From: Erigeron canadensis
Lineage: Eukaryota; Streptophyta; Magnoliopsida; Asterales; Asteraceae
Direction of reading: 5' to 3'
Assembly: GCF_010389155.1 (NCBI RefSeq)
Contig: NC_057768.1
Location: forward strand, 11,778,501-11,842,500
Length of the DNA stretch: 64,000 bases
The position numbers were made by a program, and so were the translations under genes. Under the pieces are notes generated by a model. The model did not search any database and was not told the origin of the DNA. It saw only the letters and a list, made by a program, of their open reading frames with translations. Of this stretch, positions 34,895 to 47,423 are shown one piece after another. The stretch's first letter is position 1. Every line of letters begins with the position of its first letter.

Positions 34895-37800
34895 TTACAT
34901 GATAGTGTTAGCTGAAGCATCATGAAACTCTTCATCTGCAGAGTCATCAACTTGCACATCATCAGCCCGTGATCTAGGTTTGGCTGATGCTGCATGGATT
35001 GACCTTAAGATAGGCTCAACTGGCTCAATCGTATAGATATGAGCAGCAACTTGCTCCAGCTCTGGGTCTGCTGACTTATCCTCAGAGAGATGCTGAGAAA
35101 GAGAAGGTGAGCAAGAAGTATCAACAAATGAGTCAGCATCCTTCATAGGAGGGTTAATGAACTCATTGAAGATCTCTTCAGTAGAAGATGGTTGGATATC
35201 TTTAAGAGCAGATGAGCTTTCATCAAAAGTGACATGAATGGATTCATCCACTTTTTGAAGACGCGTATTGAATACTCTAAAAGTTTTGCTAATGGAGGAA
35301 TATCCAACAAAGTAACCATCATCAGCTTTAGGATCAAATTTCCCTAAATGATCCTTGTTATTAAGAATAAAGACTGGACATCCAAATACATGAAAGTATT
35401 TGATTTGAGTTTTCTTTCCTCTTAAAACTTCATATGCTGTTTTGTCATGTCTTTTGACAATGAGACATCGATTTTGAGTGTGACAAGCAGTGTTGACTGC
35501 TTCAGCCCAAAACCTACTGGGAAGAGAGGACTCACTGAGCATAGTACGTGTTGCCTCTATAAGAGTCCTATTTCTCCTTTCAGCAACGCCATTTTGCTCA
35601 GGAGTTCAGAAGAGAAGTTTTGTGAGATCCTTTGATCAGCACAAAAGGTTTCAAGAGTATGGTTTCTAAACTCAGTGCCATGATCACTTCTGAGTTCTTT
35701 GACCCTTATGCTGTTGAGATTTTCCATTTTCTTAATGAATTTGATAATTTCATCAGCAGCATCACTCTTAGAATTAAGAAAAATTGTCTAAGTATATCGT
35801 GAATATTCATCCACAATGACTAAAGTGTATTTGCTACCCTTTAGACTTTGGACATTTACTGGACCAAAAAGGTCCATGTGTAGAAGGTGAAAACAACCAT
35901 TTACAGAATTAGCTTGTTTAGTTTTGAAAGTAGCTCTATGGCTTTTGCCTTTTTCACAAGCACACAAAGCCTATCTTTTTCAAAGGACAGAGGAGGAAGG
36001 CCACGAACAAGATTCTTTTTGGCCAGTGAGTTTATAGTTTTGAAATTCACATGCGACATACGCTTGTGCCATAACCAATTCAACTCGGATGCTGACTTAG
36101 CAAAGAAACAAGTCTCACTATCAGTCTTGATAGGAGTGAAGTCTACAAGATATACATCTCTTTTTCTTGGTGCAACCAAGATGACTTCCTTGTTGATGTT
36201 TACTACAGTGCCTTGATGTTTATCAAGGATTACCTTGTAGTCAGTATCACATAGTTGACTTATGCTGATGAGATTATGCTTTAATCCATTTACATAAGCA
36301 ACTTTTGAGAATTTTATGAGGACATTAGAAAGAAGACCATACCCTTCAGTCTGTCCAGTGGAATTATCACCAAATACCATTGAAGGACCAGGTGCCTCAG
36401 TATAGTCATCCAGCAGTGACTTAGAGCCTGTCATGTGTTTTGAACAACCGCTGTCCAAATACCACACTCCTTTACCTAGCGAGCCCTGCCTGGATGAAAA
36501 GAGGATTTAAGGTTCACTTTGTTCATCCATTTCTATATCAGCAGGGTTATATGAAGGTACTTCAATGGAGGATGTTGGCTCTACAAAGAAAGCCTCCTCA
36601 AGAGTAATGTGATCTCCCACAAAGACAGGGATAGTATTATCTTCATTTGTGGGCATAATGCTGGTTTCATTACTATGAAGATAAGCAAAGTTGCTTACTA
36701 CATCAGGAGCGCTGTACTCAACCAGCATTGAGGGTTGCCCCCAAGTATTTGAAATAACCCTTTGAGAATGGGGAATTTTAAAGCGCTGAGCAGCAATGTA
36801 TTCAGCAATGCTTGCATTTGTGACAGAGGAGGTGTCACTGATAACTGGTTCAGTAGAGAGGTTCTCACTGATCCTATTAGAGGAGGAAGATGTTTCAGCA
36901 GCTGTGGAGATGTTTGGTTGACATACAATCGCTGGAGCATCTTTTGAACTGTATAAAACACATTCCGAGGCAACATGTCCTCTGCTGCTACAAAGATAGC
37001 ATTTTTTGTCAAAGGAATTGCCTTGATTTTGAAGGAGAAAGTCCCTCAGCTGAGAGGAAAGATCATTTACTCGCTGAGTGAGTTCATTTATTTGTGGAGT
37101 GGAGGAAGAGGAAGCCTTACTCTTTTGCTTAGACTTGGACTTATTCCTTTGTCTAAGTTTAGGAGGGGGCAATTGAGGAACAGGACCAAGTATGGATTCA
37201 CCATGATTATTTTGAGGAAACTGATGTCCTTTAATCATGGTCCGTGCTTGCTTTCCAGCAGGATAGGAAGTAGAGGAACCTTGCTGAGACTGTTTCTCAT
37301 GATTAGGAGTTGTGGATCTGACTTGATGTTTTGGAGTGGCTGATCTCATTTGCCTATGAGGTAGATACTCCCTGTTGGATATTGAGGAGAGACTGTGCTG
37401 AAAGGGCACTTGTCCTCTTTGTGGAGTGATAGACCTCATTTGCTGATGTGGCAAATGTCCTCGCTGAGGAGTTATATGACTTACCTGCTGATGAGGCAAG
37501 TGTCCTCGCTGAGGAGTGTCAGATCTATTTTGAGTAGGCTGTCTTCCTCTTTTAGGAGTAACATGCCTTAGATTTGATTTTGAGGGCATAGCTTGAGATA
37601 CTGCATTAGTTTGAGTATCAACATGTACTGCCTTTATGGGAAGTACTTGCTGGTGTCTTACATCAGTGAACCTAACCCTTCTGTTCATTTGATGATCAGA
37701 TATTGAGTTTGTATGGGTAGGTTCCAGTTGAGATGAAGATAGAGCACCAGAGAGTTGCTGACCGACATGATTGACCCGCTGAGGGGTACCATAGTCATAT

Positions 37801-39838
37801 GGAGCAGCAATAGTGCTTCTTTTAAAGGGCTCAGCACCTTTTGTAGATAGAGGCTGAGGAGCAATGGGTACATATCCAGCACTTGAGATATCCCCTTTAA
37901 AAGTTCTTGGAGGAGAGTTTTGAATTTTCCCTTCGTGTGGCATCATGCCAACAATAGGGAGATGGGAGAACATGTCAAAAGTACTGGTTGAGGTACTGGT
38001 ACTTTTATCATTTAAGGAAGAGGGAACAGTTGTAGATGTTGTAGGTTTTGAGTTCATTTCAGCATGGTAGTCATTTTGCCCCTTGACAAAATACCACTTT
38101 TTCATTTCTTCTTGAGAGATGGAAGATGAACAGGGTGGAGGAATGGAGATTTCAGGCTTTACATCATCATTAAAGGAGTCAGCGATAGAGGCAGCAGCAT
38201 CAAAATTGCCACAATCTTGTTCGCTCAAGCATTGATGATGAAATTTAGAAGCCTTTGACCAGGAGGTCACAATCTTCTTAAGATTAGAAACTTCAGCCTT
38301 GAGAGTTTCATTCTCAAGTTGAAGTTTCTGAGTCATCAACTCATGAGATTGAAGTTCAACATGAACATTTTTCAATTTCACAAGTTTTTCAGATTTTTCA
38401 CTTAGCTCTACTCCAGCAGAGTTAAGTTTAGATTGAAGTTCAGCACGTAGACTTTCTATGAACTGAAGATCACAAGACAAAGATTCAATAATTTTGGACT
38501 TGTCTTGATTAGAAGAAGAAAGAAGAGAGTGTACCTTTTTAACAGTGACGTTCACCCACTGACTAGAGGAGACTTGATCCTATGTCAGAGGCACATGGCA
38601 TCAACATAATTGTCATCATCAGAATCAGCCCAATCATGTTCTTCAGCAATTAGAGCTTTTGCTGGTACTTTAACATCCTTTGTTTCAGCCACCTTAGCCT
38701 TCAGCTGATAATATTTGTTCCTATATTCATCAGCAGATTCGGAAGGATTAGTTTTGGGAACAGCAGGATTGGGTAAGGAGACTCTACACTCCTTCTGGTA
38801 GTGGCCTTTTCTGCCACACCTCCAGCATTCTTCCTGTGATTTATCAACAGGAGGTTTGAGGGGAGTAACCGTTTTGCGATTATTCCACCTTCTAGAGTAT
38901 CTTCTTCCAGCAACCAGGGCAAAGCCCATGAAATCATTAAACAAATCTTGTTTTTCTTCATCATCCAGCTTATTAATGAGGGTCTGAATGGATGCTGGAA
39001 GATTAGAAGTGCAGGCACCATCATAGAGATCGATGGGCTCAGTAGAAACTAGAGCAATAGGGTCAGAAATAGGATGAGAGGAGATGCTGACAGAAGAAGA
39101 AGAGAGGCCAGCATGTCTTTTGGCCTCAACAGAGGCTCGAATATTTTGAGCCAATGCTCTTTCTTCAAATTGAAGAGTACCAAAAAGTTCTTCAAGATCA
39201 AAATCTTGGATTTTCTTCGTAGTACGAAGAGTTTGTCTTAAGTTTTGCCACTTAAGAGGGAGAGAGTCGATGAATTTGTAACATACCTCAAAGTTATCAT
39301 GGGTAATGCCAACATTTGTCATATCATTGAGCAACCCTTTAAAGCGAGTATAGGTGCTCTCAAGACTTTCATCAGGAAGAGAGAAGAAGTTTTCATAAGC
39401 CCTTTTCAGATCAATTTTCTTGATCTTGATAAGGTCAGCAGATCCTTCATAGGTGCTGACTAGTCTATCCCATACTTCCTTTGAAGAGGGATACTTGATG
39501 ACTAGTTTCATGATTTCAGTGGGAAGAGTAACGATAATCATGTTTTTCAGTCTAGCATCAAGATTTACAAGCTTTCTTTCTTCATCTGTCCATTGAACCT
39601 CTGGTTTAACCAGGTCAGTGACTATCTCAGGAGCTTCAGGTGTAGCTCCTGGAGTCCTTTGGACATACATCGGTACGTATGGACCCTCAGTTAATATAGT
39701 CATTAAATAGGGTTCCACACCAGAGATGTGAAGAAGCATCCTCTCCTTCCAAGACCCAAAATCTTTGGGCTCGAACTTAGGAGGTGTCGACACGTAGCCA
39801 AAGTCACGTGTGTTCACTAGGCTGGGAACAGAAGACAT
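34895..39838 (-). pseudogene. Large copia polyprotein, SIRE-like, truncated before RT
   Basis: Minus-strand gag starts at 39838 (FEPKDFGSWKERMLLH, CCHC CWRCGRKGHYQKEC at about 38820). A second block (38555-36507) holds a coiled coil, a TPQRG-repeat region and a second knuckle (CYLCSSRGHVASEC, about 36990). Protease is WYLDSGCSKHMTG (about 36450) with an intact DSG. Integrase follows: LWHKRMSHVNF, VIVDEYSRYT then TAG where Trp is expected (about 35790), LRSDHGTEF, a frameshift before PEQNG (about 35605), and WAEAVNTACHTQN. It ends at 34895 before any RT. Distinct from the plus-strand element in LTR and gag. Confidence 0.88.
37300..37575 (-). repeat. Tandem peptide repeats in the copia gag extension
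   Basis: About five degenerate copies of a unit near 15 residues (TPQRGHLPHQQVSHI and variants), mirrored in the DNA by CTCGCTGAGGAGT / TGCTGATG(A/T)GGCAA words. Basic and Gln/His-rich, next to the second CCHC knuckle; a nucleic-acid-binding role is inference. Confidence 0.7.
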
Positions 39839-39939
39839 GTTCTTGTTAAAAAAGATTTCAAGAAGAATTAAAGAATAGAAGTCTTAAATGTAAACACAAG
39901 GAGGCAAACAGATCTCGTTCCAATGATTTAGGAACAGTG

Positions 39940-39951
39940 GCTCTAATGCCA
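39940..39951 (-). other. Variant copia primer-binding site
   Basis: The minus strand reads TGGCATTAGAGC, two changes from TGGTATCAGAGC, two bases inside the LTR end. Confidence 0.75.
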
Positions 39952-39953
39952 CT

Positions 39954-40602
39954 TGATGGTCCACGAATGCACAACTTATGTTTTAATTAAGTTAGACAAG
40001 AAAGTAAGTAAGCAAATAAATAACAAGCACAAAGTTAAGTTCAATTGTAATATTTCAATGCAAGGATAATCATATGTATCATTGATTAAACGATGAATAC
40101 ATGGTTGATCTTACACACTTGACTTACAAGAATACAAAAGAACAATGATAATTACTAAGTCTAGACACACTAAAAACTTAAACAATTACAAGCGATACAC
40201 ACTTTCAAGGTGACTAACACACTTGATACAATGTGGCTGTGTTGCTTTATATAGGAGAAGACTTGGGGTAACCCAGCCTGCTTTGATTGTGACTTGATGG
40301 TGGTTGTCGACATCCAATTGGCTCATGGTACTTGATTCATGTACCCTTGTCTTCTTTACCAAATCGGGTATGAGAGAGAGAGAACCCTTGCTTTGGTCCC
40401 AACATATCTTTTCCAATTAAGGTATGTTACAGTTGGAAGAACCACCATGTGACTCTTGTCTTCATGTGATTTGAATGCTTCCCGCCATGATGAACTTTTT
40501 GGTCAGCATGCAACCCGCTGACGAGAGTAACTGGACTCACTGAAGACTTGCTGACTATGCATGTCAGCGAGTAAGTCTTATCAGCGAATCCTGGTCTTAA
40601 CA
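39954..40602 (-). repeat. 5' LTR of the minus-strand copia element (649 bp)
   Basis: On the minus strand it starts TGTTAAGACCAGGATTCGC and ends GTGGACCATCA, then two bases and the PBS. A TATATAAAG motif lies at about 40235 (minus). GCTGAC/GTCAGC words repeat in its U3. Its far side meets the internal remnant of another copia element. Confidence 0.75.
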
Positions 40603-41042
40603 ACGGTATAAAAAAAACGGTTTTTGAATTTGATTTTTGATGAAATTGAGATGAAAATCAGTTATGGATCGATATCAAAGTGATGTTTTCTCTGATACCA
40701 CATGTAATAACACGATTTCTGCTCTAGATTCAATCTCAACAATAGTGGATGTAAGTGTGTGTGTTCTTGGTGTCTTTAGTGTGTGTATTGAGAGAGAGTA
40801 TGTGTGTGTGTGTTTTGAGACGGACATAGGTGTAAGGAAATTATGAAGGTTGTTATTGAAATAGTTATATGTACATGTATATATATGATGCCTAAGGAAT
40901 GAAGAGTATTTATACTATAAGTCCTTACACATGCTAACTTTATATTTAGCTCCTCATCCTTAGTTATCATATATCTATGATTTAACAACAAGTAAGTCCA
41001 CAATCTTAATTACAATTTATCACTATTTTTGGATTTCTAACA
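40603..41042 (-). repeat. Copia LTR (340 bp) with PBS and internal stub
   Basis: The minus strand begins at 41042 with TGTTAGAAATCCAAAAATAG, as does the LTR at 28555, and ends near 40703 before a PBS-like TGGTATCAGAGA (40700-40689). About 85 bp of leader remain before the neighbouring copia LTR, which apparently inserted here or replaced the rest. Confidence 0.65.
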
Positions 41043-42324
41043 GTAACTCCCGTTACTAAACTAACGTCGTTACTAAGGATTTTTCTGAAATCCCTGTAAC
41101 AGGCAGTTAAGACAATAACGGCCGTGAACTTTGTATTGGCGTGTAACGCCCGTTATTGGGATAACGGTCGTTAGGCCCAAAAAAGTCGTGTAACGCCCGT
41201 TACTAAACTAACAGGCGTTACACGAGGATTTTGTATATATACACAATTAGGGTTATGAATTGAGGACGAATTTTGATAGAATTTTTCTTTAGTTTCTCAT
41301 ACTTTTTAGCACTTTAGAGCAAACTAGTTGTAAGGGTTTTTTCATCTTTTCAGCTTTGGATTGTAATCATCATTGCTACCGGATATTCTTCAATCGTTTG
41401 GTATAATATGATTTCTTCTCTATTTGTTTGTTCTTGTCTTTTTAATATGAGTAGCTAAATCTCTAGCACCCGCTTGGGTAGTAAGCATGTCATATGGTCG
41501 TTTCAATGTTACTTGCAAGTGTTGAACAAGATTTTTATGTTAAATCGTACATCCACATTTATTTGTGTTTAAATATTGTTTTCATCTTTTATATTAGTTA
41601 GTTGATAATTGTAATTAGAAATTCGGAAGAAATCTATGTCATTGTCAATTGGTTTATGAAATGGTTAATCGGTCTATAATTAACCTAGAGTCGTTGGAGT
41701 TTGGGAGAAACTAGCATTAAAGAATTTAAACAATTAAATTAATTTTGAATGTGAAAACGCTTTTGATAGAGAGATCTGATTAGGCGAATAAGCAGTTCGG
41801 GAGAAAGCTTTCAAATATTAAATCATAAAATCAACTTAGGTTCTTAATGCTTAACTGTATAGAGTAGAAATTAAGTGCGGGAGCAATAATTATATTTTGA
41901 ACACTTAAAGTTTCAATTATAACGGGAGTTCATCTTGTCTACCTTTTAAGTGTTCAACAAATGCAAGTAATGATTGGCATGTGAGCTGATCCAAGTAGGT
42001 GTCCTTTCTATCATTGTTTTCATACAATCATTTTTACTATCGTTTGAGAACGATCCCTGCCCCGGTCATACCGGATTTCTTGCGATTAATCTTTCGAGAT
42101 TACTAACTTTTCTCTAACTTTTGCAACGTGGCACTTCGGCCACAAAATTCCCCTTCAATTTGGATCGCTTTATTGTTCACAGTTACTTAATAAGTCCTTG
42201 TGTTCGACCTCGGTTTGCCAAGTCAAATATATTGCATACGAACGGGTCCACTGCCCGCAAGTGTGTAGTAGTCAGTAGCTAGGTATTTCATGTTTATAAA
42301 TTTAAGACTAGAAAATACACATCA
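41043..42324 (+). repeat. Gypsy LTR, 5'-truncated, same family as 52342-53838
   Basis: It aligns with the solo LTR at 52342 from the AACGG-rich U3 to the shared end TAGACTAGAAAATACACATCA-like terminus (a 5' part of about 230 bp is missing). Its left side abuts the copia LTR start at 41042. Confidence 0.75.
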
Positions 42325-42769
42325 AAGTCCAAATTCTAATATCCGTGAATTGCATAAAGGAATCGAATCGGCCTTTCCAAGAAAAGTATTGTTCTATGAT
42401 CATCAATTTAGGTGGTGAATTACCATTACCAGTCTCATGGTCCATTAGTATCAACTGGTAAAGATAATTGTTGCCATTTTGTATGTGTTCTAACTTATAA
42501 ACACACAAAGTCACAAGAATACACAAATCTGGGAACACTCAAATGAAGCACGCATGTGGGAACACGCAAACGAGAACAATCAAAATCGAAACCTCTCAAA
42601 CTTAAGAACACTCAAACAGAACACGCAAACCACTAGAATGCGCAAACTATTTGAGAATTACACAGATCTAAAGTGTACTGAAACACGCAAAAGTACTGTA
42701 CTTAAGAACACGCAAAAGCTACAGTACCAGAACACGCAAAACGACTTCTCTCACTTTTTCTTAGATCCT
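42325..42769 (-). other. Leader-like sequence with GAACACGCAAA repeats (left part)
   Basis: Seven or so variants of GAACACGCAAA occur at about 42530-42745 and another at about 45417, across the solo LTR. The right-hand continuation leads to the PBS of the SIRE-like element at 45640. I read the two parts as one leader split by the solo LTR at 42775-45292. Confidence 0.45.
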
Positions 42770-43109
42770 GAACCTGTAACACCCGTAAGTTGACCATTTA
42801 AGCTTTCGAATCAAAATAAATTTGTCAGTAAATATGACCTCGTAATTTGGACTCAACCTCGTATTTAAGTGGACCTTGTAATTTTAGTTTCACATCGTAT
42901 TTTTTTTAGTCAGCCTTGTATTTGGTGTAACCTCGTATTTGAGTCGGCCTCGTATTTTGGTGCCCGCATCGTTTTTGGTATGGTCAAGTAAGATGACTTT
43001 GTATGAAAACCTTCTATTTTACCTTACATATAAATAGTCTTATTCTTTCACCCCTCATTCCCCCAACTTAGCCTCCAAGCAAAACACACACATACTCTTT
43101 GCTACGCCA

Positions 43110-43265
43110 TTTTGCTACCTCACCATACTACCTCATTTTACATCAAGTTTTACTGAAATTCAACTTTACTATTGCTTAGATTTACGCCATTTTGCTACCT
43201 CACCATACTACCTCATTTTACATCAAGTTTTAATAAAATTCAACCTTACTATTGTTTAGATTTAG
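43110..43265. repeat. Tandem duplication in the solo LTR
   Basis: Two near-identical copies of a unit of about 80-95 bp containing TTTTGCTACCTCACCATACT and TTTACATCAAGTTTTA. Confidence 0.8.
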
Positions 43266-43698
43266 TGTCAAAAACTGAGCTTCTACCATCTTAACATCAT
43301 TACAAATATCTATTTTGGTCAGATTTAATGTAAGAATCAAAACCCTTTTTATGCTCTTCTTTTGAATATTTTTGGTTTTTCTTTTAATGCACACACTACA
43401 CCCGCCAAGTATCAAACTTTTTACCTCCAAAACGTTTAGAATCATATACTACAACTTTTGTCAAAGTTTCGTGTGATTTCGTTAACAAAAGCTTGAGATA
43501 TAAGAATTTTTGTACACTATTTATAAACTTTGTTCAAATAGGTTTTCGAGTTTTAGTCCGTTTCTGAGTTTTCAACGTTAGTATTGTTTTTCTTTCATAT
43601 TTGGGCGTCTAAAAGTACAATCTGATGTTAAAAACACCTTTCAAATCAAAAGAAACGATTAGGGTTTTCTAAAATGAATTTTGGGGAAAAACAGCTTA

Positions 43699-43948
43699 CT
43701 TTGCGACCTCGTCCAATTGTGACCTAGTATTTCCATTTGCGACCTCGTATTTCAAATGTGACCCCGTATTTCAAATGTGACCCCGTATTTCAAATGTGAC
43801 CCCGTATTTCAAATGTGACCTTGTATTTCCATTTGCGACCCCGTATTTCGAATGTGACCTCGTATTTCAAATATGACCTCATATTTCAAATCTGACCTCG
43901 TATTTCAGTTTGTGACCTCGTATTTCAAATGTGACTTTGTATTTGGAA
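43699..43948. repeat. 19-bp minisatellite, GACC(C/T)CGTATTTCAAATGT
   Basis: About 12 units in a row with few changes; scattered relatives (CCTCGTATTT, CCTTGTATTT) occur at about 42835-42965 in the same LTR. Confidence 0.85.
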
Positions 43949-44702
43949 ATACTACCTGTTGGTGCATTTCCGGGTGACAACATCATTATAGAAGTTTGTC
44001 TTGAGTCTATGGAATATGTACTTGTAATAAACGTTAAGTTTTCGCGTATAATAAAGTCAACCTCGAATTGGTCAACATGTTGACTTGGTCGAGCTCAACC
44101 TACACTTATACATTAGTTGTTTAATCTCGTTTGATCCGGTGGCAAAGGGACTTTCACTACCCCAGATTTATTAGCCTCTCAAATTTAGCCTCTTAAATTT
44201 TGCCTCTTAATTTCAGTTGTCTTTTAGTGAAATAAGACCCCAAAATCAATTTAAGACCGCAATATTCAATTGAGACCCCAGGCTTCGATTACTACATCGA
44301 TTCGGTTAACCTTGGTCAACTATGGTCAGCTTAGTCAACTTTGGTCAAGCTTGTAAAATTTGGTCAAAGTCAAACTAGTATGCTTTTGGACAACATCGAT
44401 TCATTATGAGCACGTTTACCTATAATGAAACACATACTTAATTGTGATAACTTGAAACTGATTGTTGCATGCCGGTTACTTGCTTTCTGATATCTTGCGT
44501 ACCTTAATCTTGTTGCTAGCGTTCAGGTGAGCTTCGTAGTCCCCTTTTTACATGTTTTATTGGGGCTGAAAGGATACAAAATGTTTTCTTGTAAGTCTAG
44601 ACTTGTTTGATACGATAGTGTGACGACCTATTCTGGATACATCTTGATAACATGTTTTGGATGCATATATGATTTTATAACTTAGATACTTGTTGAGTTA
44701 TG

Positions 44703-44800
44703 TTATGACTAAACTAGATGCATCGGCTGGTTGTTGAACCGTAAGTTCTGACTACACTAGATGCATCGGCTGGTTGTTGAACCGTAAGTCCTGACTACAC
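44703..44800. repeat. 47-bp tandem duplication in the solo LTR
   Basis: Two near-identical copies containing CTAGATGCATCGGCTGGTTG followed by TTGAACCGTAAGT. Confidence 0.8.
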
Positions 44801-45297
44801 TAAGACAAACTTGATAAGTCCATGGCAACATTGTGATATTGGCAACCTTGTGATTCTTGCAACTTGGTGACATAGTCACTTTGACTATACATGAAATGCA
44901 TCACGTTAACCTGACAATCTAGACTGAAACCCTACGAACTCACCAACCATTGTGTTGACGCTTTTATGTTTCCCTTTGGGTGCACAGGTTAGAGGTGGCT
45001 GAGGAGAGTGACATGGAGCCTTTATAGCAGACTTTGGACTCTAGGATTCCTTGTTGCTGCTATGTTATCTTATGTTCTCTTTTGTATTAGTATGGCATTA
45101 TGCCTTACCTTTGATCCCCTGCGTGGGAGTTGGATTATGCTTTATTTGTGTTTGGATCTATATTAAATGTTTGTGTTAGTCTATGACAAGCCTTTTGATA
45201 TTTGTGGATTCAATTAGTCTACCTATGTAATATCCATGACATGTGTACTATGCGTCACATCCTGAGTTTTCCGCCTTAGTCGGGGTGTGACAGAACC

Positions 45298-45648
45298 CGA
45301 TATTGTTCCTTAATCTTTGAATGTTTGAGATAATAGTTTTAGGATTGAGATATATCTTATTTTGGTGTCATGTTTGAACCTTTCTTTCAGACATACCCAA
45401 AAACTATCTCTACGTAAGAACACGCAAAAAAGGATGACAACTAAACCGAAATCAATCTCGAACTAAGGTATTGAAACTTTTGGTTGTGATACTAGTTTTA
45501 TGTTCAGGTCGCGTTCGTTTGTCGGACCGTCGAAACGAGATTGACTAAGGATATGTTGAGGTGTGGAATCCATCGAGATAACCCACAGTTTCTATAAAAT
45601 CAATCTCGAACCAAGGTATTGAAACTTTTGGCTCTGATACTAGTTATA
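45298..45648 (-). other. Leader and PBS of the SIRE-like element (right part)
   Basis: The minus strand carries a PBS-like TAGTATCAGAGCC (about 45631-45643) just outside the LTR, one change from the usual TGGTATCAGAGC. The segment overlaps a 147-bp tandem duplication. Confidence 0.5.
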
Positions 45649-45743
45649 TGTTCAGGTCGCATTCATTTGTCGGACCGTCGAAACGAGATTAACTAAGGAT
45701 ATGTCGAGGTGTGGAATCCATCGAGATAACCCACAGTTTCTAT
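45450..45743. repeat. 147-bp tandem duplication across the LTR/PBS border
   Basis: Two copies begin AATCAATCTCGAAC and end ATAACCCACAGTTTCTATA. Each contains the PBS-like site, the LTR end and about 100 bp of LTR, so one LTR edge and PBS are present twice. Confidence 0.85.
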
Positions 45744-45780
45744 ATCACTTTTTGTAAGATATATATATATATATATATAT

Positions 45781-45969
45781 GGGGGATGGTAATATAAGGC
45801 TGTTAGGTACCTAAGCTTAGATGCCAGACACTCACATATTAATTTTTTAAACCATAAAAATCATGGGGCCTAGACATTTATTCATTAAACAATAAATAAT
45901 AAAATATTAGTATGTCAGGGGTTCCACACCTAGGCTTAGATATCGAACAACCTTATATTCCGTTTTCCA
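45781..45969. mobile_element. MITE family A, copy 4
   Basis: 189 bp with inverted ends GGATGGTAATATAAGGCTGTTA and CAACCTTATATTCCGTTTTCC, inside (TA)n tracts. It shares inner blocks (CATTTATTCATTAAACAA, ATAATAAAATATTAGTATG) with copy 1 at 6033. Confidence 0.75.
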
Positions 45970-46470
45970 CATATATATATATACACACTATACCTACTTA
46001 GTATCCTAAATCCTAAGCCAACCAACACGAGTGTGTGTTTTGCGGTTCTAGCGTGAGACGAGTGACACAACAAGATCTACTAGATTTGTGTGTTCTTAGA
46101 TCTAGTAGTTTCTCTCTCAAGATTTTGCTCATTTCTCTCTCTATTTATAGGCAAGGACCAGGAACGCGTAAAACCCTACGGGTTTGCATGTTTCCATGTC
46201 AGCCCCTTAAACCCATAAGGGTTTGGCGTGTTTGTGTGATTCCCATAACACGCAAACTGTTTGAGTGTTCTTCTAAAAAGTAAACTTTTGCTTTTTCCTC
46301 AAGAACTCTCAAATGACACCTAATAATATTTGAGTTAATGTTCCTACTGCTATAAAAGCAAAACCAACATTAACTCGGCTAATCAACATTAACTATAATT
46401 ACCTTTAAGAATATTTAAGTTAATGTTCTTACTGATGTAAACGCAAAACCAACATTAACTTAATTACACA

Positions 46471-47423
46471 TGTGAGTTCCCCTACACAAGATGCTAGTCG
46501 AATACAAGATATTACAAATACATAACAATAATAACAAGTATATCAAGTAACCCGACTGGTAAGTAATTCTAATCTAGACGATGACTAGTTTAGAATTTAC
46601 GATCCAGATAATGGATATGAACAAGTAAGATAAATAAAGAACAACTGCTTGAAACTATATAAATACTAAATATAATCAAGTATTATGGTAAAGAGTCAAA
46701 GTGTATTTTTCAATGTATTTTATTTATTTCTATAAACAAAATACAAAGGTTGTTGCGGAACAAAGATAATCACACTTGTGAAAGTATCTAAACAACCTTG
46801 AAATACAAATGATCTACACAACAAGAAAATACTTGTAAGTTTACTTAGAGTATATATCACACGTTGCAATGCCAAAGTTCCAAGCATTTTTGCAAGTGTG
46901 AGAAGTCTTATATTTATAGGCAAACATGTCTTGATGACATAGCAAATGCCGTACAAATATGGTTGGGTGCATTTATGGATTTGTAGGATAAATCCAAAAC
47001 AATGTTTGTTTAAGATAAAGTATGTAAGTTTTTTTGATGTGACTTGACATACTTTATTCCCAACATTTTACTAAAAACTAGCACAATACCAGGTATAAAG
47101 TTATTAACCGGGTAAAGGCAGTTAAAGTGTTGTAAAAAGACTTCCTCGTAATCAGTGAAAAAGTGTTGTAAATACTTTTTCACTGAGGGCCTTCAGATCT
47201 TCAATCAGATAGAATCTTCTCAGAGCTCTGCTTCTCAGAAGTTTCTCTTCTTCAGTCTTCAGTCTTTGACTTCAGAATGAATGTCTTCAGATGTATTGAT
47301 CTTGATCTGAGCGAAGCTTCAGAGAACTAATTCTGAGGGACGTCTCAGAATTTCTGTACAAGTATCTTCTCTGAACTTCAATATTTCTGAACAAATTATA
47401 TTTGGTCGATTTTTGACCTAACA
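46471..47423 (-). repeat. Solo copia LTR family C (953 bp), TSD ACACA
   Basis: The minus strand starts TGTTAGGTCAAAAATCGACC and ends GGGGAACTCACA; ACACA flanks at 46466-46470 and 47424-47428. The related LTR at 23130-23646 is continuous across this point, giving an empty site. A GCCTATAAATATAAGAC promoter motif is at about 46915 (minus). Confidence 0.87.

Larger units (their letters stand above)
42775..45292. repeat. Solo LTR, Tekay/chromovirus-like (2518 bp), TSD GAACC
   Basis: It begins TGTAACACCCGTAAG and ends AGTCGGGGTGTGACA; perfect duplications GAACC lie at 42770-42774 and 45293-45297. No internal domains. It contains a 19-bp minisatellite (43699-43948) and two longer tandem duplications (about 43110-43265 and 44703-44800). 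Confidence 0.87.

Noticed and set aside
43699..43948. Possible CRISPR-like array
   Set aside because: The units are contiguous 19-bp repeats without unique spacers, inside a plant LTR.
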